NCBI GenBank assembly: GCA_950295325.1
Contig: OX485808.1
Location: forward strand, 21,906,527 to 21,970,526
Direction: 5' to 3'
DNA: 64,000 bases
DNA from: Polytrichum commune
Lineage: Eukaryota; Streptophyta; Polytrichopsida; Polytrichales; Polytrichaceae
Under the pieces are notes generated by a model, which saw only the letters and a program-made list of their open reading frames with translations, was not told the origin of the DNA and did no database searches. How positions within the stretch are numbered: position 1 is the first letter of the stretch; the number at the start of each line of letters is the position of its first letter. Made by a program: the position numbers and the translations under genes. Shown here in pieces: positions 45,480 to 56,739 of the stretch.

Positions 45480-47660
45480 TAGACCCTTGAAACGTTAGTT
45501 GATGCACTTTGAAGTAGCATGTTACTTCACAAAAATATAAAAAGAGTGAAATGTTAGTCTTAGAAGTACCATGTTGTAAGAGGCTAGGATGTGAGTTGTT
45601 ATTGTGTTTTTACCTTCGGAAGGATTTGAATGAATGAGGATAGGTAAGGAGAACTTGGATTGAGTAGTTAGTGAGTAGGCTAGTACAAATGGATGGAGAC
45701 AACCAAAGTGACTCAAGAGGCAAGTGCATTCGAATTGGGATGAATGGAGGATCACATGAAGCGCACAAGTGGACCACCTCATCATGGCCACTTAATGGGG
45801 AAGGCCCAAGGAAGAATGCAAGGTGGAGGATAAGCAAATTCTCAAAGCACCAATCAAATCACGAGTTAAGCATCGTGGTTTGAATTAAGTGGTGAGCGAC
45901 GATTTGGGAAAGTAAGGGGAGAAAGTTATGGCGGCGGAAAGCGAAGGAGGCTAAGTTTGGGTTGAAGCATCCCAAGTTTGGTAAAGTGTGGTAGGTAGAA
46001 AGCCAAGGCTAGTTAAATGTTCGAATTAGGATCCTTGTTGATCATTTGAGGGAGGAAGGCTTAGAAGATAGGATTGGCGCCTACTAAGTAGGAGGAAATC
46101 TCAAGGGCTTATCGTGAGCCTTGAGGGTGCTCACCCCCTCAAGCTTACTATATAATCCCTCATTCTTCCCTCACTCATCCTCTCTTTCCTTTGTGCTCCA
46201 AGGCACCCCACGAGTTATAAGTGTGGGTGTGGGAAGCCATATTGAAGCACATGTGTGTGCTTAGTTTTTAGTTTGAGAGCCAAGGCTTGTTAGCCTTGAA
46301 GAGGGCTTGACCTCTTGGTAGAATTAGTGTTGACGTGAAGGATTTTAAAGTTAATTCATGATTCCAATTTGTGGTACTTAAAGTTCATGTTTTGAATACA
46401 CGTGGTTGCAAGTTCCATGTTTAAGAGTTGAGCACTTGATGTTGTGATGAGTGCAAAAATATACTTGTGTGGATTAGTTAGTCTTAGTGAAGTTAGGAAA
46501 TTCTCTCTCCCCCTCTCCTCTCTAGGATTTTAGGATTTTAGGATTAGAGAAGAATTGTGTGATTAGAAAGGGGTTGTTAGTAGAATTAGGGAAATTAGGT
46601 AGGAAGATTAGTTAAGGGCTTGAATAATTAGTGAGGTAGTTGGGGATTACAACTACAAAGTTGTGGGTTTATGAAGGAGCTGGGTTTGTTTAGTTAGAAA
46701 GTAAAGAGCTGGGTTTATGAAGGAGCTGGGTTTGTTTAGTTAGAAAGTAAAGAGCTGGGTTTATGAAGGACCTGGGTTTGTTTAGTTAGAAGCTAAGGAG
46801 CTGGGTTCATGAAGGAGCTGGGTTTGTTTAGTTAGAAGCTAAGAAGCTGGGTTTATGAAGGAGCTGGGTTTATGAAGGAGCTAGGTTTATGCAATTAGAA
46901 AGTAAAGAGATGGGTTCATGAAGGAGCTTAGTAGATAGCCTACCTAATTAGCTCATAGACAAGTAGTTAGTTACATTATGCTAGTTAGTGTTATGGTGGC
47001 TTTCACAAGTAAATGTATTTGAGATTGACTATAGAGAATAGTGTTTTTTTTAATACTTGCATCCTCTCTTTAAAAATAAACCACGTGCACAAATTAATGG
47101 AGAATGTGGAGCACTCTCGCGATGGCAAGACAAAGGAAGCAAAGACCAAAGGTGCGAGGGAGAGATTGACATAAGTCACATAAGTATTTCTTAATACTTA
47201 AAGGCTTATGTACGGTATGGAGACACCAAGTGAGACCTCTTATAGTAGCGATACGGAATACACAAGTGATAGTTCAAGTGGTAGTATAGAGTCAACGGCA
47301 CGGACTCCATTTAGGAGAGGGATATCCTTAAGGGCTTGTGTAGCTAAAGCGGCCGGATGGACGTTAGAAGCAAACAAAGACAAAATAGCACCCGAGCATA
47401 AGGAGGTTAAAATAACATAGTTAACTTGTGCATTCTCCACATACGTATTGAAATTGTACATTGAGTTGTTAAAAGTGAAATTCCAGTTAAATCCAAGACC
47501 ACTTGAAGGGTGAACCTTGCACTATGGACTCATCCAAGTCCAAATCCAATACCGCGGAGGAATGTGAGCCCAAACCCACTACTCGGACTACGGACGCTTA
47601 AGGGTGGGGGGTTTGGCCTCACAATGTGGACAGAATGTTGGGCCAATCAAGCACCTATTT
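45480..47660 (+). repeat. LTR-like repeat E, copy 2
   Basis: It parallels 36120-37440 in block order (CTACTAAGTAGGAGG, CTCTCCCCCTCTCC, minisatellite, GTTTTTTTTAATACTTG, GGACGCTTAAGGGTGGG). After the LTR-like part a 70-codon frame at 47208-47420, rich in Ser/Thr/Glu (SSDTEYTSDSSSGSIEST), might be a gag start, but it is too short to classify. It lies between two parts of a decayed minus-strand SWIM/zinc-finger gene. Confidence 0.5.
46670..46930 (+). repeat. ~46 bp minisatellite
   Basis: Five to six units of GAGCTGGGTTTATGAAGGAG and CTGGGTTTGTTTAGTTAGAA. It occupies the position of the different 36 bp array in repeat E copy 1. Confidence 0.9.
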
Positions 47661-49000
47661 CTTCTTGCTTCCCTTCATGCATTGATTCATGTCTTCATCG
47701 CAAAACCAAAAGTTGCGCAGAATGTGGTTGTTGGACCAAAATTCCTTTCTTCATTCTAGTGTAAGTTGGTGCAAGAGTGCCAAGGATGTCCTTACTAAAT
47801 TTGCCCTTGCATGGATGTCTTGTGATTGCTTGCAAAGCTTGACACTATTTCTTGGACAAATAAGGCAATCAAGCAATATGCCATTGTGATTTTGGGCATT
47901 CCAACTCCAAGACACGTGTAATGTGAACCATTCCATTATATGTAGTTTGCAACGACTCTTCAATTTGGGTCCTCTTGGATCTTGTGTTCGATCGAGGGAT
48001 TGAGTAGTATAGTTTGTATGGGCAAGGAGATTTGTATTTGGACCCATAGGGCAAGTCCAATTTTTGTTGTTGTTGATTCAAACAATTTATATCCCTCAAA
48101 TGCGCAATCTTTTGTGTTCATTTCTTGTGCTCCAACATATGACTTCATTGCTTTGGCAAAAAGCTTAGGGTTTTGGTGTATGTTGCAACCTTCAACTTCA
48201 AGTTGGCTTGGTCAAGGCCCTTACTAGATACACCACCCTTAATTCAACTGTGGTAATTGGCGATTTGCATGAAGGCCTGGACCATGTCATTCAACGATGG
48301 CCTTGTAAAGACGTGTCATCATGTTTCCGGATTGTTGTAGCCATTTGGAATGCAATGTTTCCGCAAGATTGCAAGAGGGCATCTGAACGCGATCTTCCAA
48401 AGTCATATCCTTCTTGGAAACAAAAAAATACAAACCTTCAATATCATGAGCAATGAGATGAGTATCGACTATGGTGTAGAAGCAATTGTGGTGGATGAGT
48501 AAAAGGGAGATTTACTATGAGCATTTGTCCACCCCATTGGGCATAATACGATCGGGAGACTCCAAAGTAGAAAGCTTATCCATGACCACCTCTAATGAGC
48601 TCCTGCGCAAGTGGTCCTTCGCTCTCGCAACAAATGTTTTTAGCAATTAATCCGCTTCAAATTATTTGCTCGTTGCCATAACAATTTTTAATTTTTCTTT
48701 TAATTTTTTTGCATTGGATGTTTTGCTCATTCTTTTGTAATGCATTGATCAGCCATGTCGATGGATTCATGACATATCCCTTGAGAAACTGGGTGTTTAT
48801 GAACTCCTAGATGTATACATGCATATGACATGCCAAGTGTTGTGGAATGTACATAAGTGATTTTGGCCCCACATACTTTTATGCAAGCATGGATTGTATG
48901 ACAAACCTTGTAGTGTAGCTTTGATTTCTTTGACGGATCCAAAACCACACAAAATGGAGAGGGGGTGATGCATGTCTATTCATTGTTGTTACAACGCCCT
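47640..49000 (-). pseudogene. decayed zinc-finger protein gene, probable N-terminal part of the SWIM gene
   Basis: Minus-strand reading gives, in order, PSKKSKLHYKVCHTIHACIK then ITYVHSTTLGMSYACIHLGV and HKHPVSQG (48727-48960), a Cys/His pattern ending in H-x-H like FLYWCH/GCM-type fingers. Next is DMTLEDRVQMPSCNLAETLH and KWLQQSGN (about 48330-48440), then QAFMQIAN, and then NGMVHITRVLELECPKSQWH (about 47890-47950), a stop, and a Lys-rich tail. Stops and frame changes are frequent. The order and strand fit a single gene continuing into the SWIM fragment at 44862-45329, split by repeat E. The finger classification is tentative. Confidence 0.4.
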
Positions 49001-50463
49001 CCATTCCTCAACAAGTAGTCGCATTGGTCATTCAAGCACTCCAAATGACCGACATAAGAGGAACATCAAAATGTCAATTCAAACTCATTCTAGATATTAA
49101 TGGTTTTTTGTTGTATACCATGCATGGCCGCCGTATATTTTATCCATGCCATCCATCCCCTTGCCATAATTATTGGGGATCCTAGTGCTCAATGGGGACA
49201 AGATAAAAATAACATCACCATCAAAAGACGGAGTAAGGTACGTCACATCCTTGACATCTATTTTATCAAAGTCAACATATGTTAGCTCATACTTAGGAGC
49301 AGTTCCTACATTTTCTAATTTTCAATGCATCTAGAATTTGGACATCGTTTGTTCAAGGGAAATAATGAATGGGAAGATGAATGGTAGTCACTGACTTTGA
49401 CGCAAAGAGCATGTACATAGGCACGTATGGAGACTTGACATTATCCACAAACACATGGTGAACTACACCGTTGATCCAAAGGTGAAAGGAGACATATTTG
49501 CTAGATCTATTGTTGGCAATGTACTATCATTAGAGTCGTTGAGTGCTATCACGTCTTCAAGCCCTGGTTCAACTTTCACGTGATGAAGAGGGAGATTCAA
49601 TGTGTTGGTGTTTGATTCATTAGTCAACAACATTGTGGATGCATCCATGATAGCCTTAGACATGCCTATTACACTATATGAGCTAGCTAACAATGCCCAA
49701 CGACATCATGTTTCATCTCTGAGTTTTTGGACAAGGACAATTCCACTGACCTCCCCACTGTCTTATAACACTTCTTGTTTGATGTAAAATGTACCGGCAC
49801 AATAATCGAACTTCAAGCATAGCAAACCTCCTTCACCACTATTATCCCATCTTTATTCAAAGGTAAAGTGAAAGACACTGCACATCTAATAACTCAAAGC
49901 GCTACCATGTTGTTAAAGCAAAACCGATGAATGGGTCACCCTGGTATTTGAACTACACACAAAGACTAAGATGAAATGAGGCGAGGGAATTTAGTGGAAT
50001 AAAATACCATCCCTAACTTGTTGGGATCCCCAATATAGTATGTGGGCAATGACACCTATCTAATGTGTAAAGGTAAGACCATAATGTCAAGTGGTATAGC
50101 TCCATAATAATGTCAAATTTTATTTTGTGTCAATTGTGTATATTTTATATTAAAATAATATTATTTACAATTTAGAAGAAAATATCCACAAGGACATCCG
50201 CAACACATTCATACCCTTTCAAACAAGACACCAATTTTCTTGTGCAACAATGGTAGGGGAAGATGCTAGAGGGAGATGCAAGTGCTAGGACAAGTTACGC
50301 AAACCCAAAGTGAAGAGGAGGAAGAAATGTGCCTTTTGATATTCAAGTACATGGTAGTTATGGCGATCTAAAATGAAGTAGACATTACAGAGTGCGACAT
50401 TTTAAACACAACATGTACATTGTTCCAAAATTATGGCAATAAAGGTCTTGGCACCAAGAGGTC
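49001..50463. other. no recognisable gene
   Basis: The minus strand at 49463-49790 is open through HVKVEPGLEDVIALND and may be a further upstream piece of the decayed gene at 47.6-49.0 kb. The rest shows nothing supported. Confidence 0.4.
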
Positions 50464-50613
50464 TTTTCCAAAATTTTGGAACTCCTCTTCAAACATGTGC
50501 ATGCTAGGGATTAGGAAGCCCAAGTGGCACCTTTTGGTCCCTCTTTTTAAAAAAAATTTCCCCCCCCATTCAATGTTGTGTGTATAGTTATGAGGAGTTC
50601 CAAAATTCTAGAA
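50464..50613. repeat. short inverted repeat
   Basis: CCAAAATTTTGGAACTCCTC ending at 50487 pairs with GAGGAGTTCCAAAATTCTAG starting at 50592. The sequence between resembles the tandem repeat at 52876-53075 (GCTAGGGATTAGGAAGCCCA). Confidence 0.55.
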
Positions 50614-51146
50614 CAACTCTGCGATTATGTGTATGCCAGTGCTTGAAGAGGTTGGATACAAGGTGCCCCCCCTGTCGCGCACCTTTCCATGAGGAGTGCC
50701 CAAAACACCGTGTGCACAAGGGGGACCCTAGAGTGACACCCGGGACTTGTGGCACCGTTGGTGAGAGGGCCCAAGTGATCCTAGTGTGGGTGAGGGCCCC
50801 GGGTGTTGGGAACGCCTCCCACCCACGGAGACTAGGAGGTACAAGGGTAAGGCCATGAGCTATGCGTAGCTTATGGCGTGTAGATTCTAGAATGCTCAAG
50901 AACACCTCAATCGGAGGTGTGAGCTAGGAGTTATGGCAATTTGAGTGGGGCGCTGTCCTGGGACAGCGCCCTGGTACAACAGTGGCCTAGGAGTGGCTCC
51001 CGGGATTGCCAAGGTTTGAACAGGTATGACTTCCTCAATAATTGTCCAAATGGGGCAAGAGAGGAGTCCATCGGCATCTATGTGAAGCGTAGATGAAGAT
51101 GGAGTGGTCGCTTCTTAACATCAGATATCACATAAGGAAGTTATGA
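50614..51146. other. no recognisable gene; LTR-like, GC-rich
   Basis: A GC-rich block open on both strands without motifs. A perfect hairpin, GGGCGCTGTCC / GGACAGCGCCC with a 2 bp spacer, lies at 50948-50971. Confidence 0.4.
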
Positions 51147-51148
51147 TA

Positions 51149-51460
51149 AGGTAGAGGGGCCCTTTCCCGCTCGAATTTCAGATTGGCATGTTCATTGGGG
51201 AGTTATTAAGGGGGAATCAATCTTGGAAGATGTGCAAAGTACATTGGAAATTGGACCAATTGGAATAATTAATTTTGGATTAATATTGAATTAGTTATGA
51301 ATTTTGGAAGGAGAACTCATAGGGGTACCCAAAACCACTCACCCCAAAATGTACACCATGATTACATAGAAATTTGAGGTTGAAAGCTATAATGTACCTC
51401 TTGTTTGGATAGGTCTAGTGAGCGGTTTAAGGACCCGAGCGGGAAAGGGCCCCTCTACCT
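51149..51460. mobile_element. MITE with 25 bp perfect inverted ends, TA target
   Basis: The ends AGGTAGAGGGGCCCTTTCCC then GCTCG are identical on both arms. TA flanks at 51147-51148 and 51461-51462. The 312 bp interior is AT-rich and non-coding. It shares the AGGTAG..GGG start and TA target with the element at 1972-2356, suggesting related transposases. Confidence 0.88.
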
Positions 51461-51955
51461 TAGTCTGAAGCTGCTAGGGGCTTCTAGGCCCAGCGGCTAA
51501 GGGAAAATGTCTACTTGGCCCCAACTCTTGGTAGAGAGACAAAAGGTTTCTTGACGGTGGTGTAGGGGCCCCGCCTAGAGTCCTAGAGGCTTGTATGGGT
51601 GAGGTGGTGTGGCCTCACCCACCCGAGGCCGAACGGCACGGCCTCCATGGGCATTGGCCCAATGTGAGGCCATAGTTGTCTAGTATGGTTCGGGTTGTTG
51701 TATTGTTGCTCCGGCAACGTGATGATCAACATAAGATTGGACTTCCATGGATGGAAGTCCACATCTAAGAATTAGTTACCGATTAAGTGGTGAGTCCCGA
51801 AAGCAAAGTAGGAGGGTTGGTTCCCCTCCTATGAACTATAAGGCCCGGGGTAGGAGGAGCTAACCATTAGCATGGCGGAATGCGAAGGGTTAGCGCTCGT
51901 GACCCTTGTTAGAAATGAAAATGGGCAAGATAGTTAAGGGTGCTAGCAAGGGTTG

Positions 51956-52846
51956 CAGACCTTGGACAACTGCCAAAATAACTAAAGTTAACTAGATTTT
52001 TTTCAAGGCATTTTAGGGAACAACTATAGTTAACTAAAAAAATTTCAAACCCATTTGAAAAACAACTAAAGTTAACTAGAAAAAATCAAGACCAAATTCA
52101 AGAACAACTATAGTTAACTAAATTTTTTTTAACAACTATAACTATGTATCTAACTATAGTTAACTAAAAAAAACTTCAATAAAAACTTTAGTCAATTGTA
52201 GTTATGAAATATAAACATCAAGCCTCATATTCTTCATCTGCCTCAATGTTGTCCTTATCTTCATCGTTGGTGTCGTATTCCGACATAACTGGTCGCTTAG
52301 GAATAAAATTCTCCCATTGCGAGTCAAGCTTGACTACCTCAGATACGTCAGAACAAAGTAAATGCTTGTTCATCTTTAGGAACATGTTGACTTCAATTAA
52401 ACTTGCTCGCAAAGAAGATTGCTTTGGAGCAATGACATCATTCATACCACCAAGATTCACAAGAGTTTGAAGCCTAATCCACAACCACATCGATGACTTG
52501 AGTTAGTTGACACAATAAAGCATAGATACCTTGCTTGCTCCAGATTGTCAAGTGTGCTCTCAAGAGGCTTCAGACCAAAAGGAGGAGAAGCTTCAAGATA
52601 TAATAATTATTTTGAAAACCATTAGCCTTTAGCCCCTCATTCCTCGTCATCCTACCATAATTTCAGGCTGCACTTAATGTTAGTTAACTAGATATAACTA
52701 TAGTTAACTAGATTTTTTGGTAGTTTGAATTCAAAACAACTATAGTTAACTGGATTTTTTGACCGGTCAAATCGTGAACAACTGTAGTTACGAAGGGCAA
52801 CTAGTTAACTACTAGTTGATTTAGTTGGTTAGTTGTCCAAGGTCTG
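51956..52846 (-). mobile_element. hAT transposon remnant, exact 8 bp target duplication
   Basis: The 16 bp perfect inverted ends CAGACCTTGGACAACT are flanked by AAGGGTTG at 51948-51955 and 52847-52854. Both subterminal regions are packed with AACTATAGTTAACTA-type palindromes (about ten in all), probably transposase sites. The 891 bp interior keeps the C-terminal end of a transposase on the minus strand. Confidence 0.96.
52218..52490 (-). pseudogene. hAT transposase C-terminal remnant
   Basis: The minus-strand frame reads RLQTLVNLGGMNDVIAPKQ, then SSLRASLIEVNMFLKMNKHL and an acidic end (SEYDTNDEDKDNIEADEEYE). The S-L-x-x-x-L...K-M-N-K pattern and acidic tail fit the end of an hAT transposase after the dimerisation core. 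The catalytic part is missing. Its placement inside the 51956-52846 element supports the call. Confidence 0.55.
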
Positions 52847-52875
52847 AAGGGTTGTGACACCCCCCCCTCCCTCCA

Positions 52876-53075
52876 ACCATTTCATTTCCTCATGTGTGTA
52901 TGTTAGGGATGCGGGAGCCTAAATGGTTCTTCTGAATTTCATTTATTTATTTATTTTCCTTCTCATGTGTGTATGTAGATTAGTGAGGGGGTTGAATACA
53001 TGTGTTTGCCCCATCCAACCATTTCATTTGCTCATGTGTGTATGCTAGGGATTAGGGAGCCCAAGTTGCTCTTCT
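52876..53075 (+). repeat. tandem repeat, two main copies
   Basis: CCAACCATTTCATTTCCTCA, TGTGTGTATGTTAGGGAT and GGGAGCC recur at 52876-52935 and 53015-53075, with a partial middle copy. Confidence 0.7.
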
Positions 53076-53280
53076 TGTTCTTTTTATTTCTTCATGAAAT
53101 TGTGTGCTTTTGTGTATGTAAGGGGGTAGGATACAGATTCTAGCCCCCTCTAGCCATTAATGGTGCTAATGTATATATGTGAGGGAATGGGGGTGGTTGA
53201 TTTGAATGTTGGAGTTGACATTGTTTGCATTTACAATGTCCTTGACTTAACTTATATTTGATTGAATGCATGATGTATTG

Positions 53281-54918
53281 GTCTCTACTATAGAGGGGGT
53301 TGCATGATGTTGACGATAGTGTCCGAAAAATGAGAAATTTGCAAAACAAAGGTTTTAATTTAGTAATTTCAAGGTTGAAAATGTTACCTACAAAGGAATT
53401 CCACATATATTTTCCATTATGTTATATGATTCTAATGCTTGCAATGAGATCCATTCTAGAGGTGGATGTGCAATTGTTAGAAAATGAGTTCAAGAATGGG
53501 TAAAGGGACGGTGACAAGGTGTTATATTTGTCATTTGTGGACAAGGATGGTAAGTCACAAGATGTTATTACTGAGATTATTGAAGGGTGGGATTTGCATT
53601 AGCACTATTCAAATGATGCATTTGAATCATTCCTTTCCCTTGATTTGGATCTTATCGCATTGAAAAGTAAGATGCTATATGTATGGGAAAGCAACCATAG
53701 ACTACTAGCTTTCCATTGCCACAACCAAAATTTCCATGTTGATAAGGACTAGCACATATCAATTGATTCTATTTATTTGGACACAACAAGAGTTGTTGGC
53801 ATTCTACTCAATGCACTGCATGACATCAACTGGTAATTGCTATACTCATATTTCTTTGATTTGATATATCGTTTGTACATTTCACCCTTTGATTGATTTC
53901 AATGCCATGTATTATTTTTGTAGGTAAACGGAGAATGACCATATCAAAACAAATGTGGCTCATAAACTGCATCATATATGAAGCTTTGAGATATTGAAAC
54001 TCCAAGGTTTCAAAGATTTGTTGCCTCCTAAGGACTATGACAAGTGTGAGGAAAAAAACAAATACATGGTATCTACTTATCATTGATGTTTAAACTTCTA
54101 TCATTTATAGGGTGAGTTTCTTCATTAAAGGTTTGCAATTTATTAATTGATCCATTCATCTCATTCAATGATGTCCTTCTCTTTGCCATCACTCATATTG
54201 ATTGATTAGTGTGGCATCTTTGCTGCCACCAAATATGCAATTCGAGAGTACAATGAGTTAACACCGCTTGACAAAAGGTCTCCAAAGGGTAGTTGGGATC
54301 GCATGCAAAAAACGGCGAAGAAAACCATAACGATAATACATCCAAAGGAGTTTGATAATATGTTGTGTGTTGCCAATCCAACCAATGGTGACAATTGGCT
54401 GCTTAAATTGATTTGCTTTTATTTCTTCATGTTCATTTTATGTATGTGCATTTTGAAGAGCCGTTATCAAAAGAATTGTTCAATGACATTACAATGTTTG
54501 TTCAAGCATATCAATAAACATTGTAGCCTTTGTGAAACCTGAAATGAGATAAGACAAGCTTCAGAAAGTAGCCACATCAGCGGTTGGTGGGACATGTTGG
54601 CTAAAGTGGTGGAATTCTAGCTCAATATTGCAACAATCCTTGAAGTTTCCCGTGGGTGATGTTATAGAGGTTGAACTAGATACTTGGCTTTCAAGAGCTT
54701 TTTTTTGGGCACACATACATTTTGTTGATATCATAAAATGGTTTGACTTTGTTTCGTTTATTTTTCATCTTTTTCTTTTTTCTTTTTTCTTTTTCTTTTT
54801 CTTTTTTCTTATGTCTTATTCGTTGATTATGAGTTTGGAAGAAGTTGTTACAAAATTTGAGGCTATTGAAGAGAATCTAGGTGAAATTTGCACGGGTAGG
54901 TCACTTAGTGCATTTTAA
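53281..54918 (+). pseudogene. decayed gene with ParB-like N-H-R domain
   Basis: The plus-strand frame from ~53290 to 53833 reads MLPTKEFHIYFP, RDGDKVLYLSFVDKDGKSQD, VITEIIEGWDLH, a stop, FESFLSLDLDLIALKSKMLY, VWESNHRLLAFHCHNQNFHV, a stop, then HISIDSIYLDTTRVVGILLN and ALHDINW before a GT donor. The V-W-x-x-N-H-R-L-x-A motif resembles the GxHR core of ParB/sulfiredoxin-like domains. Later exon-like pieces follow: IKTNVAHKLHHI (about 53945), AATKYAIREYNELTPLDKRS and TITIIHPKEFDNMLCVANPT (54210-54390), SLKFPVGDVIEVELDTWLSR (54640-54700) and SLEEVVTKFEAIEENLGEI (54830-54890). Three in-frame stops, two of them where Trp fits, show decay. In bacteria and phages ParB-like domains are often fused to amino-methyltransferases. 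Confidence 0.45.
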
Positions 54919-55352
54919 AAACGATGTGCGGCGTAATATAGAGAGGATTAAAATCATTTGAAATAAAAATTATAAAGGAATTCCAAATAATGAAGGGGCC
55001 ATTAAATTGAGACAATCCCATTATAAGTAAGTTAGATGGACATAAAACGTGGGCCATTATTTTTTTTTGTAAAATTAATATAGGGGCTGAAGATAAGGAT
55101 CCTAGAAGGTATGTTTAGTATGATATGTAAATGGGTTTAGGACTCACGGGGATGGATGATAATTGGGATTTCCGTCTATCCAAAAATGGATGAAAAGGGA
55201 ACGGGCCGTCGTTGGGGTCGTCTTCCCCACACCCGTTTGCATATGGCTAGGGTTTCAATTTGCTTTGCGTTTTCGTCCATTTTCATCATGAAGTGCTCAC
55301 ACACTCACCGGATAACCATGATAATTATCTTCAAGCATGATCTTCATGTGGG

Positions 55353-55860
55353 GTGCATTTTGTCCAACGAAGCACGATAAGGCTATCGTCAACTGTAAGA
55401 TCCGCTGCCAAACAAAAAAGGGGACGTTCAAGTAATGTTAATAAAGCTGGAAATGCTACTAACATATTGAACGGAGTAGATGAGGGGTCATGGTGGGTGG
55501 GCAGGGTGCAAGCTATGTGGCGTCGCAATGGGAAACAATATGGAGTATTGAGGCAAGCGGTTGACCTCCTTGCCCGAACAAAGGAATCAGGGAGGAGAAA
55601 TCCTAACAATCGTCATATTGAAGTAATGTTGTAATATTATAGAAAACATCCTGGCCGTGATGAGTTTAAATATGATCACACACATAGCCAATGGATTGAT
55701 ATAGATTGTGTTATATCTACTGTGACCATGAGCTACAATTCTACAAACAAAGTATACACTCTAGACATGAATGATTCAGAGTAGCTGTCCAAGTTTGTGA
55801 CAAACCAAAGTATATAGGATTTAATACCAAGCTTGGATCATCTTCGACTGCTTCACACAA
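55353..55860 (+). pseudogene. decayed coding segment, unrecognised (WWVGRVQ motif)
   Basis: The frame reads ILNGVDEGSWWVGRVQAMWR, YGVLRQAVDLLARTKESG, NNRHIEVML, a stop, YYRKHPGRDEFKYDHTHSQW, IDIDCVISTVTMSY and NKVYTLDMND before further stops. The W-W-V-G-R-V start recalls small barrel domains such as Tudor or BAH-like folds, but this is weak. It follows the ParB-like pseudogene on the same strand, so both may belong to one gene or element. Confidence 0.35.
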
Positions 55861-56739
55861 TGTAAGTATTCAACCTTACAGCATGTTAGAGTTTAAAGAT
55901 TGTCATTTCTTAAGAAAATTTTTATGATTGATGAAATGTTATATGAAATGGGGGTTTAGGTATTTTGAATTCAAGGTTTTTGTATGTTCACTGCAATGCA
56001 TTAAACCCTAAATGCCGAACATTGGATTAAGGAATTATTGCATTTTAGTGGTGAATTATTGCATTTTAGTGAATCATTACATTTTAGTGGTGAATTATAA
56101 CATTTGAGTGAATTTATGAATTATTTTGTTCATAAGCACTCACCTTCTAGATCATGCGCTTGATGTCTTTGGCAACTGGGTGTTGAGTCGCTGCCATGCC
56201 CAGCGGGAATGAGATCGCGTAGATCCCACAGACGAGGACCGCGCTAGTTTTATGAAGCTTCTTCCCCGTTTGGCCGTCATCCACAGCTCTGCCAAAGAAT
56301 TTGTAGGGAGCATAGTGGAATTCGCAGCCTTCCGACTAAACCACTGCCATTCTTCCCGTTTTTTGATGAGTTTGGGTCAGCATTTTGTAAACTGCATGTT
56401 GTGTTTGTGAACACACGGACATTTTTCCTCTGTTTCCACCCTTACCTTATTTGTGGTGTACTTGGGGTTATTTTGTACGCGCTGTAACATTGTGACTCCA
56501 CCCTAAATCATAAATTCTAAACCCGCTTTACTATGCTCTGTGTTTTTGGTCACTTGCATTGCAATGACCGCTATGGTATTTGTGTTGTCATCTCCTATGT
56601 ATTTTCATCATAACAATGTTTGCAATGGTATTACTTTGCTATGGTCTCCTATGTGTTTTCTTCATAACTCTGTTTGCAATGGTGTAGTAAGTTTTTGCTA
56701 TGGCTCAAAACAATAAAACCCAGGAAACAAAGTCTCCAG
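55861..56739. other. no recognisable gene
   Basis: Local repeats of GAATTATTGCATTTTAGTG at 56030-56110. Otherwise nothing supported. Confidence 0.5.

Noticed and set aside
47208-47420. Ser/Thr/Glu-rich 70 codon frame
   Set aside because: Possible gag start, but too short and without zinc knuckle or homologous frame in repeat E copy 1.
50588-50905. Opposed ~100 codon frames
   Set aside because: Both strands are open because of GC-rich composition; no motif.
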